From: an uncultured Lachnospiraceae bacterium
Lineage (GTDB): Bacteria; Bacillota; Clostridia; Lachnospirales; Lachnospiraceae
Assembly: GCA_905199445.1 (NCBI GenBank)
Contig: CAJKGK010000019.1
Coordinates: 1-64,000, forward strand
Length of the DNA stretch: 64,000 nt
Reading direction: 5' to 3'
Shown here in pieces: positions 7,802 through 14,771 of this stretch; positions within the stretch are counted from its first letter, which is position 1; every line of letters begins with the position of its first letter. A model generated the notes under the pieces. That model made no database searches. It had not been told where the DNA came from and saw only the letters and a list, made by a program, of their open reading frames with translations. A program made the translations under genes and the position numbers.

Positions 7802-9127
7802 ATGAGCAGACCAATTGTAGCTATTGTAGGCCGCCCCAATGTGGGTAAGTCTACATTGTTTAATGTTCTGGCCGGCCAGCAGATCAGTATAGTTAAAGAT
7901 ACACCAGGTGTTACCAGAGACCGTATTTATGCGGATGTGACATGGCTGGACATGCAGTTTACCCTTATTGATACCGGTGGTATTGAGCCGGAAAGCAGTG
8001 ATTTGATTTTGTCCAGTATGCGTCAGCAGGCAGAAATTGCCATTGACACTGCGGATGTGATTATATTTGTAACCGATGTTCGTCAGGGGCTGGTGGATGC
8101 TGACTTTAAAGTGGCAGATATGCTGCGCCGTTCCCATAAGCCGGTTGTGCTTGTGGTGAATAAAGTGGACAGTTTCGAAAAGTTTATGCCGGATGTCTAT
8201 GAATTTTATAATCTGGGAATCGGTGACCCTATGCCGGTTTCGGCATCTTCCCGCCTGGGACTTGGGGATATGCTGGATGAAGTGGCCAAATACTTTAATA
8301 AAGATACAACCCAGGAGGAAGAAGATGACCGTCCAAAGATTGCCGTTGTCGGTAAGCCAAATGTTGGAAAATCATCTCTGATTAACAAGCTTGTGGGTGA
8401 GGAGCGGGTGATCGTGTCCAACATTGCGGGAACAACAAGGGACGCTATTGATACATCCGTTAAATATCACGGACGGGAATATGTGTTTATCGATACCGCC
8501 GGCCTGAGAAGAAAAAGTAAAATCAAGGAAGAACTGGAGCGTTACAGCATTATTCGTACTGTGACAGCTGTAGAGCGGGCCGATGTGGTCATTCTTATGA
8601 TTGACGCCGTAGAAGGCGTGACGGAGCAGGATGCCAAAATTGCCGGTATTGCCCATGAACGGGGTAAGGGTATGATTATTGCTGTTAATAAGTGGGATGC
8701 CATTGAAAAGAACGACAAGACAATTTATAAATTTACCAATGAAATTCGGGAAAAACTGGCTTATATGCCTTATGCGGAACTGATTTTTATATCTGCTAAG
8801 ACCGGACAGCGCCTGAATAAGCTGTATGAGACCATTGATGCGGTGATCGAAAATCACGCCATGCGCGTGGGTACAGGTGTGCTCAATGAAATCATGGCGG
8901 AGGCTGTGGCGATGAAGCAGCCGCCTTCGGATAAGGGAAAACGTCTGCGATTGTATTACATTACTCAGGTTTCGGTAAAACCGCCGACTTTCGTTATTTT
9001 TGTCAATGACAAGGAGCTGACCCATTTTTCCTATACACGATATATAGAAAACAAGATTCGGGAAGCTTTTGGATTCAGAGGGACACCTTTGAAGTTTATT
9101 ATCCGGGAGAGAAAGGAAAAGAAGTAA
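7802..9127 (+). CDS. der: Ribosome biogenesis GTPase Der (EngA)
   Basis: 441 residues with two tandem G domains and a C-terminal KH-like domain, the Der layout. Domain 1: GRPNVGKST (about 10-18), DTPGVTRDR, DTGGIE, NKVD. Domain 2: GKPNVGKSS (about 184-192), GTTRDAID, DTAGLRRK, NKWD. The end GFRGTPLKFIIRERKEKK is typical. Der acts in 50S subunit maturation. plsY starts 1 bp after the stop, so the two are co-transcribed. Confidence 0.98.
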   Translation: MSRPIVAIVGRPNVGKSTLFNVLAGQQISIVKDTPGVTRDRIYADVTWLDMQFTLIDTGGIEPESSDLILSSMRQQAEIAIDTADVIIFVTDVRQGLVDADFKVADMLRRSHKPVVLVVNKVDSFEKFMPDVYEFYNLGIGDPMPVSASSRLGLGDMLDEVAKYFNKDTTQEEEDDRPKIAVVGKPNVGKSSLINKLVGEERVIVSNIAGTTRDAIDTSVKYHGREYVFIDTAGLRRKSKIKEELERYSIIRTVTAVERADVVILMIDAVEGVTEQDAKIAGIAHERGKGMIIAVNKWDAIEKNDKTIYKFTNEIREKLAYMPYAELIFISAKTGQRLNKLYETIDAVIENHAMRVGTGVLNEIMAEAVAMKQPPSDKGKRLRLYYITQVSVKPPTFVIFVNDKELTHFSYTRYIENKIREAFGFRGTPLKFIIRERKEKK

Positions 9128-9128
9128 A

Positions 9129-9755
9129 ATGGTTGTTGAAATTATCATATGTCTGGCTATCGGATATATTTTCGGCTGTTTCCAGACCGGATATTTTTAT
9201 GGAAGACTTCACGGGATTGATATTCGCAACTATGGCAGCGGTAATGTGGGAACCACAAATACGCTGCGTACGCTGGGCAAAAAGGCGGGATATATAACCT
9301 ATCTGGGCGATGCTCTGAAGGCCGTTTTTGCCATTCTTCTGGTACGTTATGTCATTTATCCGGATAATATCAATAATTTATTGCTGACCATGTACACAGG
9401 CTTTGGCGTTGTTCTGGGACATAACTATCCGTTTTATCTGAAGTTTAAAGGAGGCAAGGGCATTGCCGTGACCAGTGGTGTTATGGTGGCTTTTGATATT
9501 CGTTTTGCGATACCGGCGGCCATAGGATTTTTTCTTGTATTTTTTATTACAAGATATGTTTCTTTAGGGTCCCTGGTGCTGTCCCTTCTTTTTCCTGTTT
9601 GTGTGCTTGTGGCCTATCCTGGTCAATGGCACTTGTTTGGCGTCAGTGTGGCTTTTTGTCTTATGGCCTTCTGGCGTCATCGCAGCAACATTGGACGGCT
9701 GCTCAACGGGACAGAAAACCGGTTTGACAAAAAGAAAAAATCCCAGCATACATAA
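9129..9755 (+). CDS. plsY: Glycerol-3-phosphate 1-O-acyltransferase PlsY
   Basis: 208 residues, with several hydrophobic segments. PlsY is a membrane enzyme that transfers acyl groups from acyl-phosphate to glycerol-3-phosphate, the first step of phospholipid synthesis. The three conserved loops are present: YGSGNVGTTNTLRTLGK (about 35-51), GHNYPFYLKFKGGKGIAVT (about 97-115) and HRSNIGRLLNGTENRF near the C-terminus. The gene gpsA that makes its substrate follows after an inserted pfkB-type gene. Confidence 0.96.
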   Translation: MVVEIIICLAIGYIFGCFQTGYFYGRLHGIDIRNYGSGNVGTTNTLRTLGKKAGYITYLGDALKAVFAILLVRYVIYPDNINNLLLTMYTGFGVVLGHNYPFYLKFKGGKGIAVTSGVMVAFDIRFAIPAAIGFFLVFFITRYVSLGSLVLSLLFPVCVLVAYPGQWHLFGVSVAFCLMAFWRHRSNIGRLLNGTENRFDKKKKSQHT

Positions 9756-9771
9756 GAAAACCATTTTCAGG

Positions 9772-9818
9772 CATACTCCGGGTGTCGGATTCTTCCGACT
9801 TTCGGAGTATGTTTTTTT
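9772..9818 (+). terminator. Strong intrinsic terminator after plsY
   Basis: CATACTCCG (9772-9780) and CGGAGTATG (9803-9811) form a perfect 9-bp stem with an additional inner stem (GTCGGA/TCCGAC), followed by TTTTTTT. It ends the der-plsY transcript. Confidence 0.9.
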
Positions 9819-9860
9819 CGATCAGTTATTAATGGAAAAATTATTGGATGGAGGATGCAC

Positions 9861-10793
9861 ATGATTTATACAGTAACCCTTAATCCATCGCTGGATTATA
9901 TTGTGGCAGTGGATCACTTTGAGATGGGTATGACAAACCGGACGGCTTATGAACAGATTTTACCTGGGGGCAAAGGCATTAATGTTTCTCTTGTACTTAA
10001 AAATCTGGGCATAGACAGCACAGCCCTGGGTTTTGTGGCCGGTTTTACTGGCGATGAAATTTGCCGGCTGCTGAAAGCCGCCGGCTGTCTGACAGATTTT
10101 ATACAGGCGGATCAAGGGGTATCCAGAATTAATGTGAAGCTTAAGTCTCTGGACGGCACTGAAATTAACGGTCAGGGACCTTTAATTACCCCGGAAACAG
10201 AGGCACTGCTCATGAGTCGGTTTGATGCCTTGAGCAGAGGAGATGTGCTTGTTCTGGCAGGGAGTATTCCACCTTCCATGCCGTTGTCTGTTTATAAAGA
10301 TATAATGATACGGCTGAAAGATCGGGAAGTTGTTACGGTGGTGGATACCACGGGGGATGGGCTTTTAAGCGTATTGCCATATAGACCGTTTCTGGTTAAA
10401 CCCAACCATCATGAACTGGGCGCACTTTTTGATGCACCAGTTACGGATTTTAATCAGGCGGCTCATTATGCGCGAAAGCTTCAGGAAATGGGGGCTGTGA
10501 ATGTTCTTGTCTCCATGGGGGGTCAGGGTGCTGTGCTTGTGGATGAGTATAAAAAAATCCATCAGGCATTGGTTCCCAAAGGCGTTTTAGTGAACAGCAT
10601 AGGCGCCGGTGATTCTATGGTTGCCGGTTTTTTATGCGGGTGGCTGGAAAAACATGATTATGAACATGCCTTTAAAATGGGGCTGGCGGCAGGCAGTGCC
10701 AGTGCTTTTTCGGAGTTTTTGGCTTCCGGTGAAGAAATAAGAAACTTATACGGCCAAATCAATGGTTTACGGAGCAGGGAATTTTGCGTATAA
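9861..10793 (+). CDS. PfkB-family sugar kinase, 1-phosphofructokinase-like
   Basis: 310 residues from ATG 9861; GGAGG at 9850-9854 is too close to the alternative ATG 9855. The start MIYTVTLNPSLDYIV, the PGGKGINVSLVLKNLG motif and the C-terminal IGAGDSMVAGFLCGW (catalytic Asp) mark the 1-phosphofructokinase/tagatose-6-phosphate kinase branch of the PfkB family. The likely reaction is fructose-1-phosphate (or tagatose-6-phosphate) plus ATP to the bisphosphate. No fructose PTS gene is adjacent, so the substrate is uncertain. It is bracketed by a terminator upstream and a possible one downstream, as if inserted between plsY and gpsA. Confidence 0.9.
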   Translation: MIYTVTLNPSLDYIVAVDHFEMGMTNRTAYEQILPGGKGINVSLVLKNLGIDSTALGFVAGFTGDEICRLLKAAGCLTDFIQADQGVSRINVKLKSLDGTEINGQGPLITPETEALLMSRFDALSRGDVLVLAGSIPPSMPLSVYKDIMIRLKDREVVTVVDTTGDGLLSVLPYRPFLVKPNHHELGALFDAPVTDFNQAAHYARKLQEMGAVNVLVSMGGQGAVLVDEYKKIHQALVPKGVLVNSIGAGDSMVAGFLCGWLEKHDYEHAFKMGLAAGSASAFSEFLASGEEIRNLYGQINGLRSREFCV

Positions 10794-10803
10794 TACAACT
10801 ATA

Positions 10804-10836
10804 CCCTTGGTGTTTCAAGGGCGGACTGTTTTTTTG
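10804..10836 (+). terminator. Possible weak terminator after the pfkB-type gene
   Basis: CCCTTG (10804-10809) pairs with CAAGGG (10816-10821); a run of T follows after a 7-nt gap (10828-10835). The gap between stem and T-run makes this weak. Confidence 0.35.
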
Positions 10837-10915
10837 AGGAACAGGATCATCAGATACAGATGGAATGAAACAGTAAAGGCGGCATTTGATAAAGCTGCCG
10901 GACAGTGAGGTTTAT

Positions 10916-11926
10916 ATGAGTCATATTAGTATTATCGGCGCAGGAAGCTGGGGAACGGCACTGGCACTTGTGCTTCATAAAAACAATCATCAGGTGACGA
11001 TATGGTCTGCGCTTAAGGAGGAAGTCACTCTTCTTGATCAGACACGGGAAAATCCTACAAAGCTTCCAGGAATACATATTCCGGAGGATATCCGGATTAC
11101 CGGTGATTTAGATACGGCCTGTCAGGGCAATGCCATGCTTGTATTTGCGGTGCCCAGTGTGTTTATCAGAGCTACAGCACGTTTGGCGGCACCTTTTGTG
11201 TCTCCTGGACAGATCATTGTCAATGTGGCTAAAGGGATCGAGGAGCAGACCCTGGATACCATGACAGATATTATTTCAGAGGAAATTCCCCAGGCCGATG
11301 TAGCGGTGCTCTCAGGCCCGTCTCATGCAGAGGAAGTGAGCCGGGAAATTCCCACAACGGTTGTTGTGGGTGCCCATTCTCCGGAGACAGCCAAACAAAT
11401 TCAGGATGTGTTTATGAATGATGTTTTCCGGGTATATTCCAGCTCGGATATGATCGGTATAGAACTGGGCGGTGCCCTTAAAAATGTGATTGCCCTGGCA
11501 GCAGGCGTGGTGGACGGTCTGGGTTTTGGTGATAATACAAAGGCAGCCCTGATGACCCGTGGAATCGCCGAAATGTCACGGCTGGGTGCAGCGGCCGGCG
11601 GCCGGATGGAAACCTTTGCAGGACTGTCGGGAATTGGAGATTTAATGGTGACCTGCACAAGCCGGCACAGCCGGAACCGAAGGGCCGGATATTTGATCGG
11701 ACAGGGCGCTTCCATGTCCCAGGCGATGGAAGCGGTACAGATGGTTGTCGAAGGTGTGTATTCAGCCAAAGCAGCTAAAACCATGGCTGAAAAGTATGGT
11801 GTGTCCATGCCTATTGTGGATGAGGTCAACAAGGTGCTGTTTGAAGGCAAGACGGCTAATGAAGCCATGAAAGATCTTCTCACAAGAGACCGAAAGGAAG
11901 AATTTGATTCCATGGTATGGAAATAA
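10916..11926 (+). CDS. gpsA: NAD(P)H-dependent glycerol-3-phosphate dehydrogenase
   Basis: 336 residues from ATG 10916 (GTGAGG upstream); upstream in-frame starts lack a ribosome site and would add residues not seen in the family. GpsA reduces dihydroxyacetone phosphate to sn-glycerol-3-phosphate for phospholipid synthesis. Seen: nucleotide-binding GAGSWGTALA (about 7-16), NVAKGIEEQTLDT, SGPSHAEEV and the catalytic-Lys segment ELGGALKNVIALAAGV, then LSGIGDLMVTCTSRHSRNR. spoIVA follows, an order seen in many Clostridia. Confidence 0.98.
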   Translation: MSHISIIGAGSWGTALALVLHKNNHQVTIWSALKEEVTLLDQTRENPTKLPGIHIPEDIRITGDLDTACQGNAMLVFAVPSVFIRATARLAAPFVSPGQIIVNVAKGIEEQTLDTMTDIISEEIPQADVAVLSGPSHAEEVSREIPTTVVVGAHSPETAKQIQDVFMNDVFRVYSSSDMIGIELGGALKNVIALAAGVVDGLGFGDNTKAALMTRGIAEMSRLGAAAGGRMETFAGLSGIGDLMVTCTSRHSRNRRAGYLIGQGASMSQAMEAVQMVVEGVYSAKAAKTMAEKYGVSMPIVDEVNKVLFEGKTANEAMKDLLTRDRKEEFDSMVWK

Positions 11927-11927
11927 G

Positions 11928-11956
11928 TGATATTTAAGAAAACTTCTGCATATAAT
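11928..11956 (+). promoter_or_regulatory. Probable sigma-E promoter of spoIVA
   Basis: TGATATT (11928-11934) and CATATAAT (11949-11956) are separated by 14 bp. This closely matches the mother-cell sigma-E consensus known from Bacillus subtilis (-35 ATATT-type, -10 CATACAAT-type). It lies 29 bp before the spoIVA start. The -10 also contains TATAAT-like bases, but no sigma-A -35 is positioned for it. Confidence 0.6.
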
Positions 11957-11985
11957 GTATAAGCATATATGGAAGGGGTTTTTTT

Positions 11986-13458
11986 ATGGATCAGTTTGAT
12001 GTATATAAAGATATACAGGCCCGCACCGGCGGCGAAATATACATAGGCGTTGTTGGTCCGGTACGCACAGGCAAATCCACTTTTATCCGCAGATTTATGG
12101 AGCATGTGCTGATCCCCAATATGGAGGAAAAAGACCGGTCAATGGCAACCGATGAAGTCCCGGTGAGCGGAAAAGGGAAAATGATCACAACCGTGGAGCC
12201 TAAATTTATTCCCAAAAATGCGGTAAACCTTCAGCTTGGAGCAGATATTTCCGTTAAAATGCGTCTTATTGACTGTGTGGGATTTATGGTCGACGGTGCT
12301 GCCGGACATATGGAAGAGAATCGGGAACGTATGGTTAAAACACCGTGGTTTGATGAAGAAATTCCCTTTGGAAAAGCCGCACATATAGGGACACAAAAGG
12401 TCATCCGGGATCATTCAACGATTGGCATTGTCATGACCTGCGATGGTTCCTTTGGAGAACTGCCCAGAGAAAATTTTGTGGCACCGGAGGAAGCAACGGT
12501 GGCAGAGTTAAAAAAGCTGGGCAAGCCTTTTGTTGTCATTATTAATTCTGCAAAACCTTATTCTGATAGCGCCAGAGCGCTGGAAAAGGAGCTGGGAGAA
12601 AAATATGGTGTGGCCTGTATGGCTCAAAACTGCGAGCAGCTTAGGAAGGAAGACATTCATAAAATGATGGAGGCTCTTCTGCTGGAATTTCCTGTATCCC
12701 AGGTTAATTTTTATACACCTAAATGGCTGGATGTGCTTAGTGATAAGCATCCTCTAAAACAGGCTGTACTGGAAAGTGTTCAAAATTTTCTGGCCAATAT
12801 TATGGCTGTCAGAGATGTGCGGCGGCATCAGGAACTTTTGAAAAATGATTATCTGGATAAATATTTTGTAGAAGAAATGAACATGGCGACCGGTATTGTA
12901 AAAATTACCCTGACCTTTGAAATGAAGTATTATTATGAATTACTGTCTGCTGTTTTAGGCTGTGAAATTCACGGCGAATATGAACTGTTTAATGTTTTAA
13001 AGAGTCTGGTTGCCAAAAAGCTGGAATTTGACAAAGTTTCTGCAGCGATTAATGAGGTGCATCAAAAAGGCTATGGTGTCGTGACCGCAGGAAAGGAAGA
13101 AATTCAGATCAGGGAGCCGGAGATTGTCAAGCATGGTAGCAAGTTCGGTGTGAATATCAGAGCCAGTGCGCCGTCGATTCACATGATCAGCGCAGGCATT
13201 GAAACTGAAATCGCTCCCATTGTAGGCACACAGCAGCAGGCTCAGGATCTGATCGACTATATTCGCCAGACCTCGGATGCATCCGGAGATGCCATCTGGG
13301 ATACACTAATTTTTGGAAAATCTATCGGCGAGCTGGTTGATGAGGGGATGAAAAGTAAGATTGCCAAGCTGACCGATGAATGTCAGCAAAAACTTCAGGA
13401 AACATTGAAAAAAATTATTAATGACAGTAAAGGCAATATTATATTTGTAATTATCTGA
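11986..13458 (+). CDS. spoIVA: Stage IV sporulation protein A
   Basis: 490 residues, the usual SpoIVA length (about 492). SpoIVA is a TRAFAC-class ATPase that polymerises on the forespore surface and forms the basement layer of the spore coat. Seen: start DVYKDIQARTGGEIYIGVVG, Walker A GPVRTGKST (about 23-31), the MATDEVPVSGKGKMITTVE block (about 48-66) and DCVGF. The C-terminus ends in GNIIFVII, as in the family, where it mediates membrane and SpoVM contact. It shows the organism can form, or recently formed, endospores. Confidence 0.98.
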   Translation: MDQFDVYKDIQARTGGEIYIGVVGPVRTGKSTFIRRFMEHVLIPNMEEKDRSMATDEVPVSGKGKMITTVEPKFIPKNAVNLQLGADISVKMRLIDCVGFMVDGAAGHMEENRERMVKTPWFDEEIPFGKAAHIGTQKVIRDHSTIGIVMTCDGSFGELPRENFVAPEEATVAELKKLGKPFVVIINSAKPYSDSARALEKELGEKYGVACMAQNCEQLRKEDIHKMMEALLLEFPVSQVNFYTPKWLDVLSDKHPLKQAVLESVQNFLANIMAVRDVRRHQELLKNDYLDKYFVEEMNMATGIVKITLTFEMKYYYELLSAVLGCEIHGEYELFNVLKSLVAKKLEFDKVSAAINEVHQKGYGVVTAGKEEIQIREPEIVKHGSKFGVNIRASAPSIHMISAGIETEIAPIVGTQQQAQDLIDYIRQTSDASGDAIWDTLIFGKSIGELVDEGMKSKIAKLTDECQQKLQETLKKIINDSKGNIIFVII

Positions 13459-13527
13459 CTAAAGCAAGCAGGCGGCTGTGGGGCAACAGACCTTCTTAAC
13501 TGGTCCGAAATCTAAGGGCTTAAATAA

Positions 13528-13596
13528 AAACGAGACTTATCCTGTGTAAATCAATGACTTACAAACCTTGATTTGTGCGGACAGTCTCGTTTTTTA
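13528..13596. terminator. Long hairpin terminator between convergent spoIVA and the small membrane-protein gene
   Basis: AAACGAGACT (13528-13537) pairs perfectly with AGTCTCGTTT (13583-13592); an inner stem AAATCAA/TTGATTT sits in the loop. The right arm runs into TTTTTT and the left side is A-rich, so it can serve both strands. Confidence 0.85.
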
Positions 13597-13639
13597 TTGA
13601 ATAAACATCGGTTTGAATCGGCAAAACGCCGGGCGGCGC

Positions 13640-14113
13640 TTAGTATTTTCGGGCGTAGACCATATAAAATAAAATCTTCAGTCCCAGGGTTATCAGTAAA
13701 ATTATCAGTGAGATATGGAAGGCATCCATATTAAATAAAGACGTATGTACGGTTATAAAAAGCAGAAAAAGCAGCAGCAGATCTACCACGGTTCCCCCGC
13801 TTTGACTATGGAGAAACTGCTGGCGTTCATCATATTCTCGAAGTTTTTGCTCTTCTAAAAGCAATTTGTTTTTGAGAAGTTTTTTATTGTAATAGATTCT
13901 ATAGAAAATGAAAATCATCCCTCCAAAAAAGATAAGACGGCTGATCTGGTCCGCAAGATTAGACATGATACGGGAGTCGCCGCCGCCGTTTTGACCGACC
14001 CAGACCATGTAGATAAGCATGGCAATTATGGTCAGCCAGAGAAAACGGATGCGATAGCGGATTTTTTTTGTATAGGTCATGGGGGTTAAATGGAATTTTT
14101 CAATCATTTTCAT
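13640..14113 (-). CDS. Small membrane protein (DUF2178-like) paired with an Xre regulator
   Basis: 157 residues with about four hydrophobic segments: roughly 24-40, 59-75, 109-125 and 133-151. Between them is a charged cytoplasmic stretch with EYDERQQFLHSQSGG (about 93-107). The D-E-R-Q element and topology resemble the DUF2178 group of small membrane proteins, often encoded after a small Xre repressor. The start overlaps the Xre gene by 14 bp, so they are translationally coupled. Function unknown; the call is by pattern only. Confidence 0.6.
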   Translation of the reverse strand: MKMIEKFHLTPMTYTKKIRYRIRFLWLTIIAMLIYMVWVGQNGGGDSRIMSNLADQISRLIFFGGMIFIFYRIYYNKKLLKNKLLLEEQKLREYDERQQFLHSQSGGTVVDLLLLFLLFITVHTSLFNMDAFHISLIILLITLGLKILFYMVYARKY

Positions 14114-14330
14114 ATTTTTGATCCTCCATTTCTTTATTTTCCTTCAGGCAGCACAGCTGCTCAACGGTGGTATTAAATACCTGAGCCAGACGGTATGCCA
14201 GCATGAGTGAGGGACTGTACTGTTCCTTTTCAATGGATATAATGGTTCTTGATGACACATGGACAAGCTGGGCCAGCTGCTGTTGTGTCAGTCCGGCAGC
14301 CAGACGCATTTCTCGAACTTGGTTTTTCAT
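14100..14330 (-). CDS. Small Xre-family HTH repressor
   Basis: 76 residues. An Xre/Cro-type HTH fills about residues 4-60: MRLAAGLTQQQLAQLVHVSS (helices 1-3), then RTIISIEKEQYSPSLMLAYR. This is the YozG-like class of stand-alone 65-75-residue regulators commonly paired with small membrane proteins. GGGAGGTG lies upstream of the ATG. A consensus-like promoter and a double dyad cover the region just before it, pointing to autoregulation. Confidence 0.88.
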   Translation of the reverse strand: MKNQVREMRLAAGLTQQQLAQLVHVSSRTIISIEKEQYSPSLMLAYRLAQVFNTTVEQLCCLKENKEMEDQKYEND

Positions 14331-14354
14331 CGCCCACCTCCCTGGATGGAAAGA

Positions 14355-14402
14355 AAGTTAATATGAAGTTTACTTCTTATGAAGCTAACTTCATATTAAC
14401 TT
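14355..14402. promoter_or_regulatory. Nested palindromic operator upstream of the Xre gene
   Basis: AAGTTAATATGAAGTT (14355-14370) is repeated inverted and perfect as AACTTCATATTAACTT (14387-14402). Inside are two 12-bp pseudo-palindromes of the form GAAGYTWACTTC at 14365-14376 and 14381-14392, 16 bp apart. The right arm contains the -10 of the minus-strand promoter, so bound repressor would block the Xre gene. Auto-repression is inferred. Confidence 0.7.
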
Positions 14403-14421
14403 GTCCATAATAAAAATTCAA
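14393..14421 (-). promoter_or_regulatory. Minus-strand promoter for the Xre/membrane-protein pair
   Basis: Read on the - strand: TTGAAT (14421-14416), 17-bp spacer, TAATAT (14398-14393). The -10 is inside the inverted repeat of the operator. Confidence 0.65.
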
Positions 14422-14499
14422 GAGGTTTTGAAAATCTTTTGAATTTTTTTGTAACATAGCAAAGGGATGTCTGTGAAAAACACGACGATGAAAAAATAC

Positions 14500-14528
14500 T
14501 TGCAATCTATAGGATGTTATGTTATATT
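14500..14528 (+). promoter_or_regulatory. Plus-strand promoter for the HTH-TPR regulator leader
   Basis: TTGCAA (14500-14505), 17-bp spacer, TATATT (14523-14528), with TG at the extended -10 position. Transcription would give a leader of more than 230 nt before the regulator gene. Confidence 0.65.
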
Positions 14529-14738
14529 CTAAATAATATACGTATTAAGTATTAAAATTTCTGGTAAGGGCTTTGTCTGGATTTACATAATGCAGTTCAT
14601 ATGACATTGATCTTTGGACTGCCCCCTAAAATATAAACGTCCAATACAGTGTAAATTTTGGCGGGCCCTTTCCTTAAATTACATAGGTGTCATATAAACC
14701 GGTGCGGTAAATGAAAGATTTACTCCATCGGCTTTTTG
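14529..14738 (+). ncRNA. Structured leader RNA (riboswitch- or attenuator-like candidate)
   Basis: About 200 nt lie between the promoter and the intrinsic terminator. Complementary segments nest cleanly: 14563-14571 with 14665-14673 (8 of 9 pairs), ATTTACA 14581-14587 with TGTAAAT 14650-14656, and inside it either GCAGT/ACTGC (14592-14596/14618-14622) or TTGGAC/GTCCAA (14614-14619/14639-14644). ATATGACA (14599-14606), in the inner loop, is complementary to TGTCATAT (14688-14695) just before the terminator, so a pseudoknot is possible. I do not recognise a known class; no T-box or common riboswitch consensus is visible. Structure was judged by eye only. Confidence 0.5.
14699..14737 (+). terminator. 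Intrinsic terminator inside the regulator leader
   Basis: CCGGTG then GTAAAT (14699-14712) pairs with ATTTAC then CATCGG (14718-14731), followed by CTTTTT. It sits between the promoter and the start codon at 14772, the arrangement expected for transcription attenuation. Its GTAAAT and ATTTAC arms repeat the leader helix segments at 14651-14656 and 14581-14586, so alternative pairing is possible. Confidence 0.75.
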
Positions 14739-14771
14739 TTTATAGAGATATCAGATGAGAGGCGATTAAAA

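Noticed and set aside
8372..9148. 258-residue minus-strand frame opposite der
   Set aside because: Shadow of the der reading frame; composition is rich in His/Ile/Phe typical of antisense frames, with no ribosome site.
14590..14637. Short frames in the regulator leader (4 and 11 codons) as leader peptides
   Set aside because: Neither has a ribosome site, and both lie within the predicted RNA helices.
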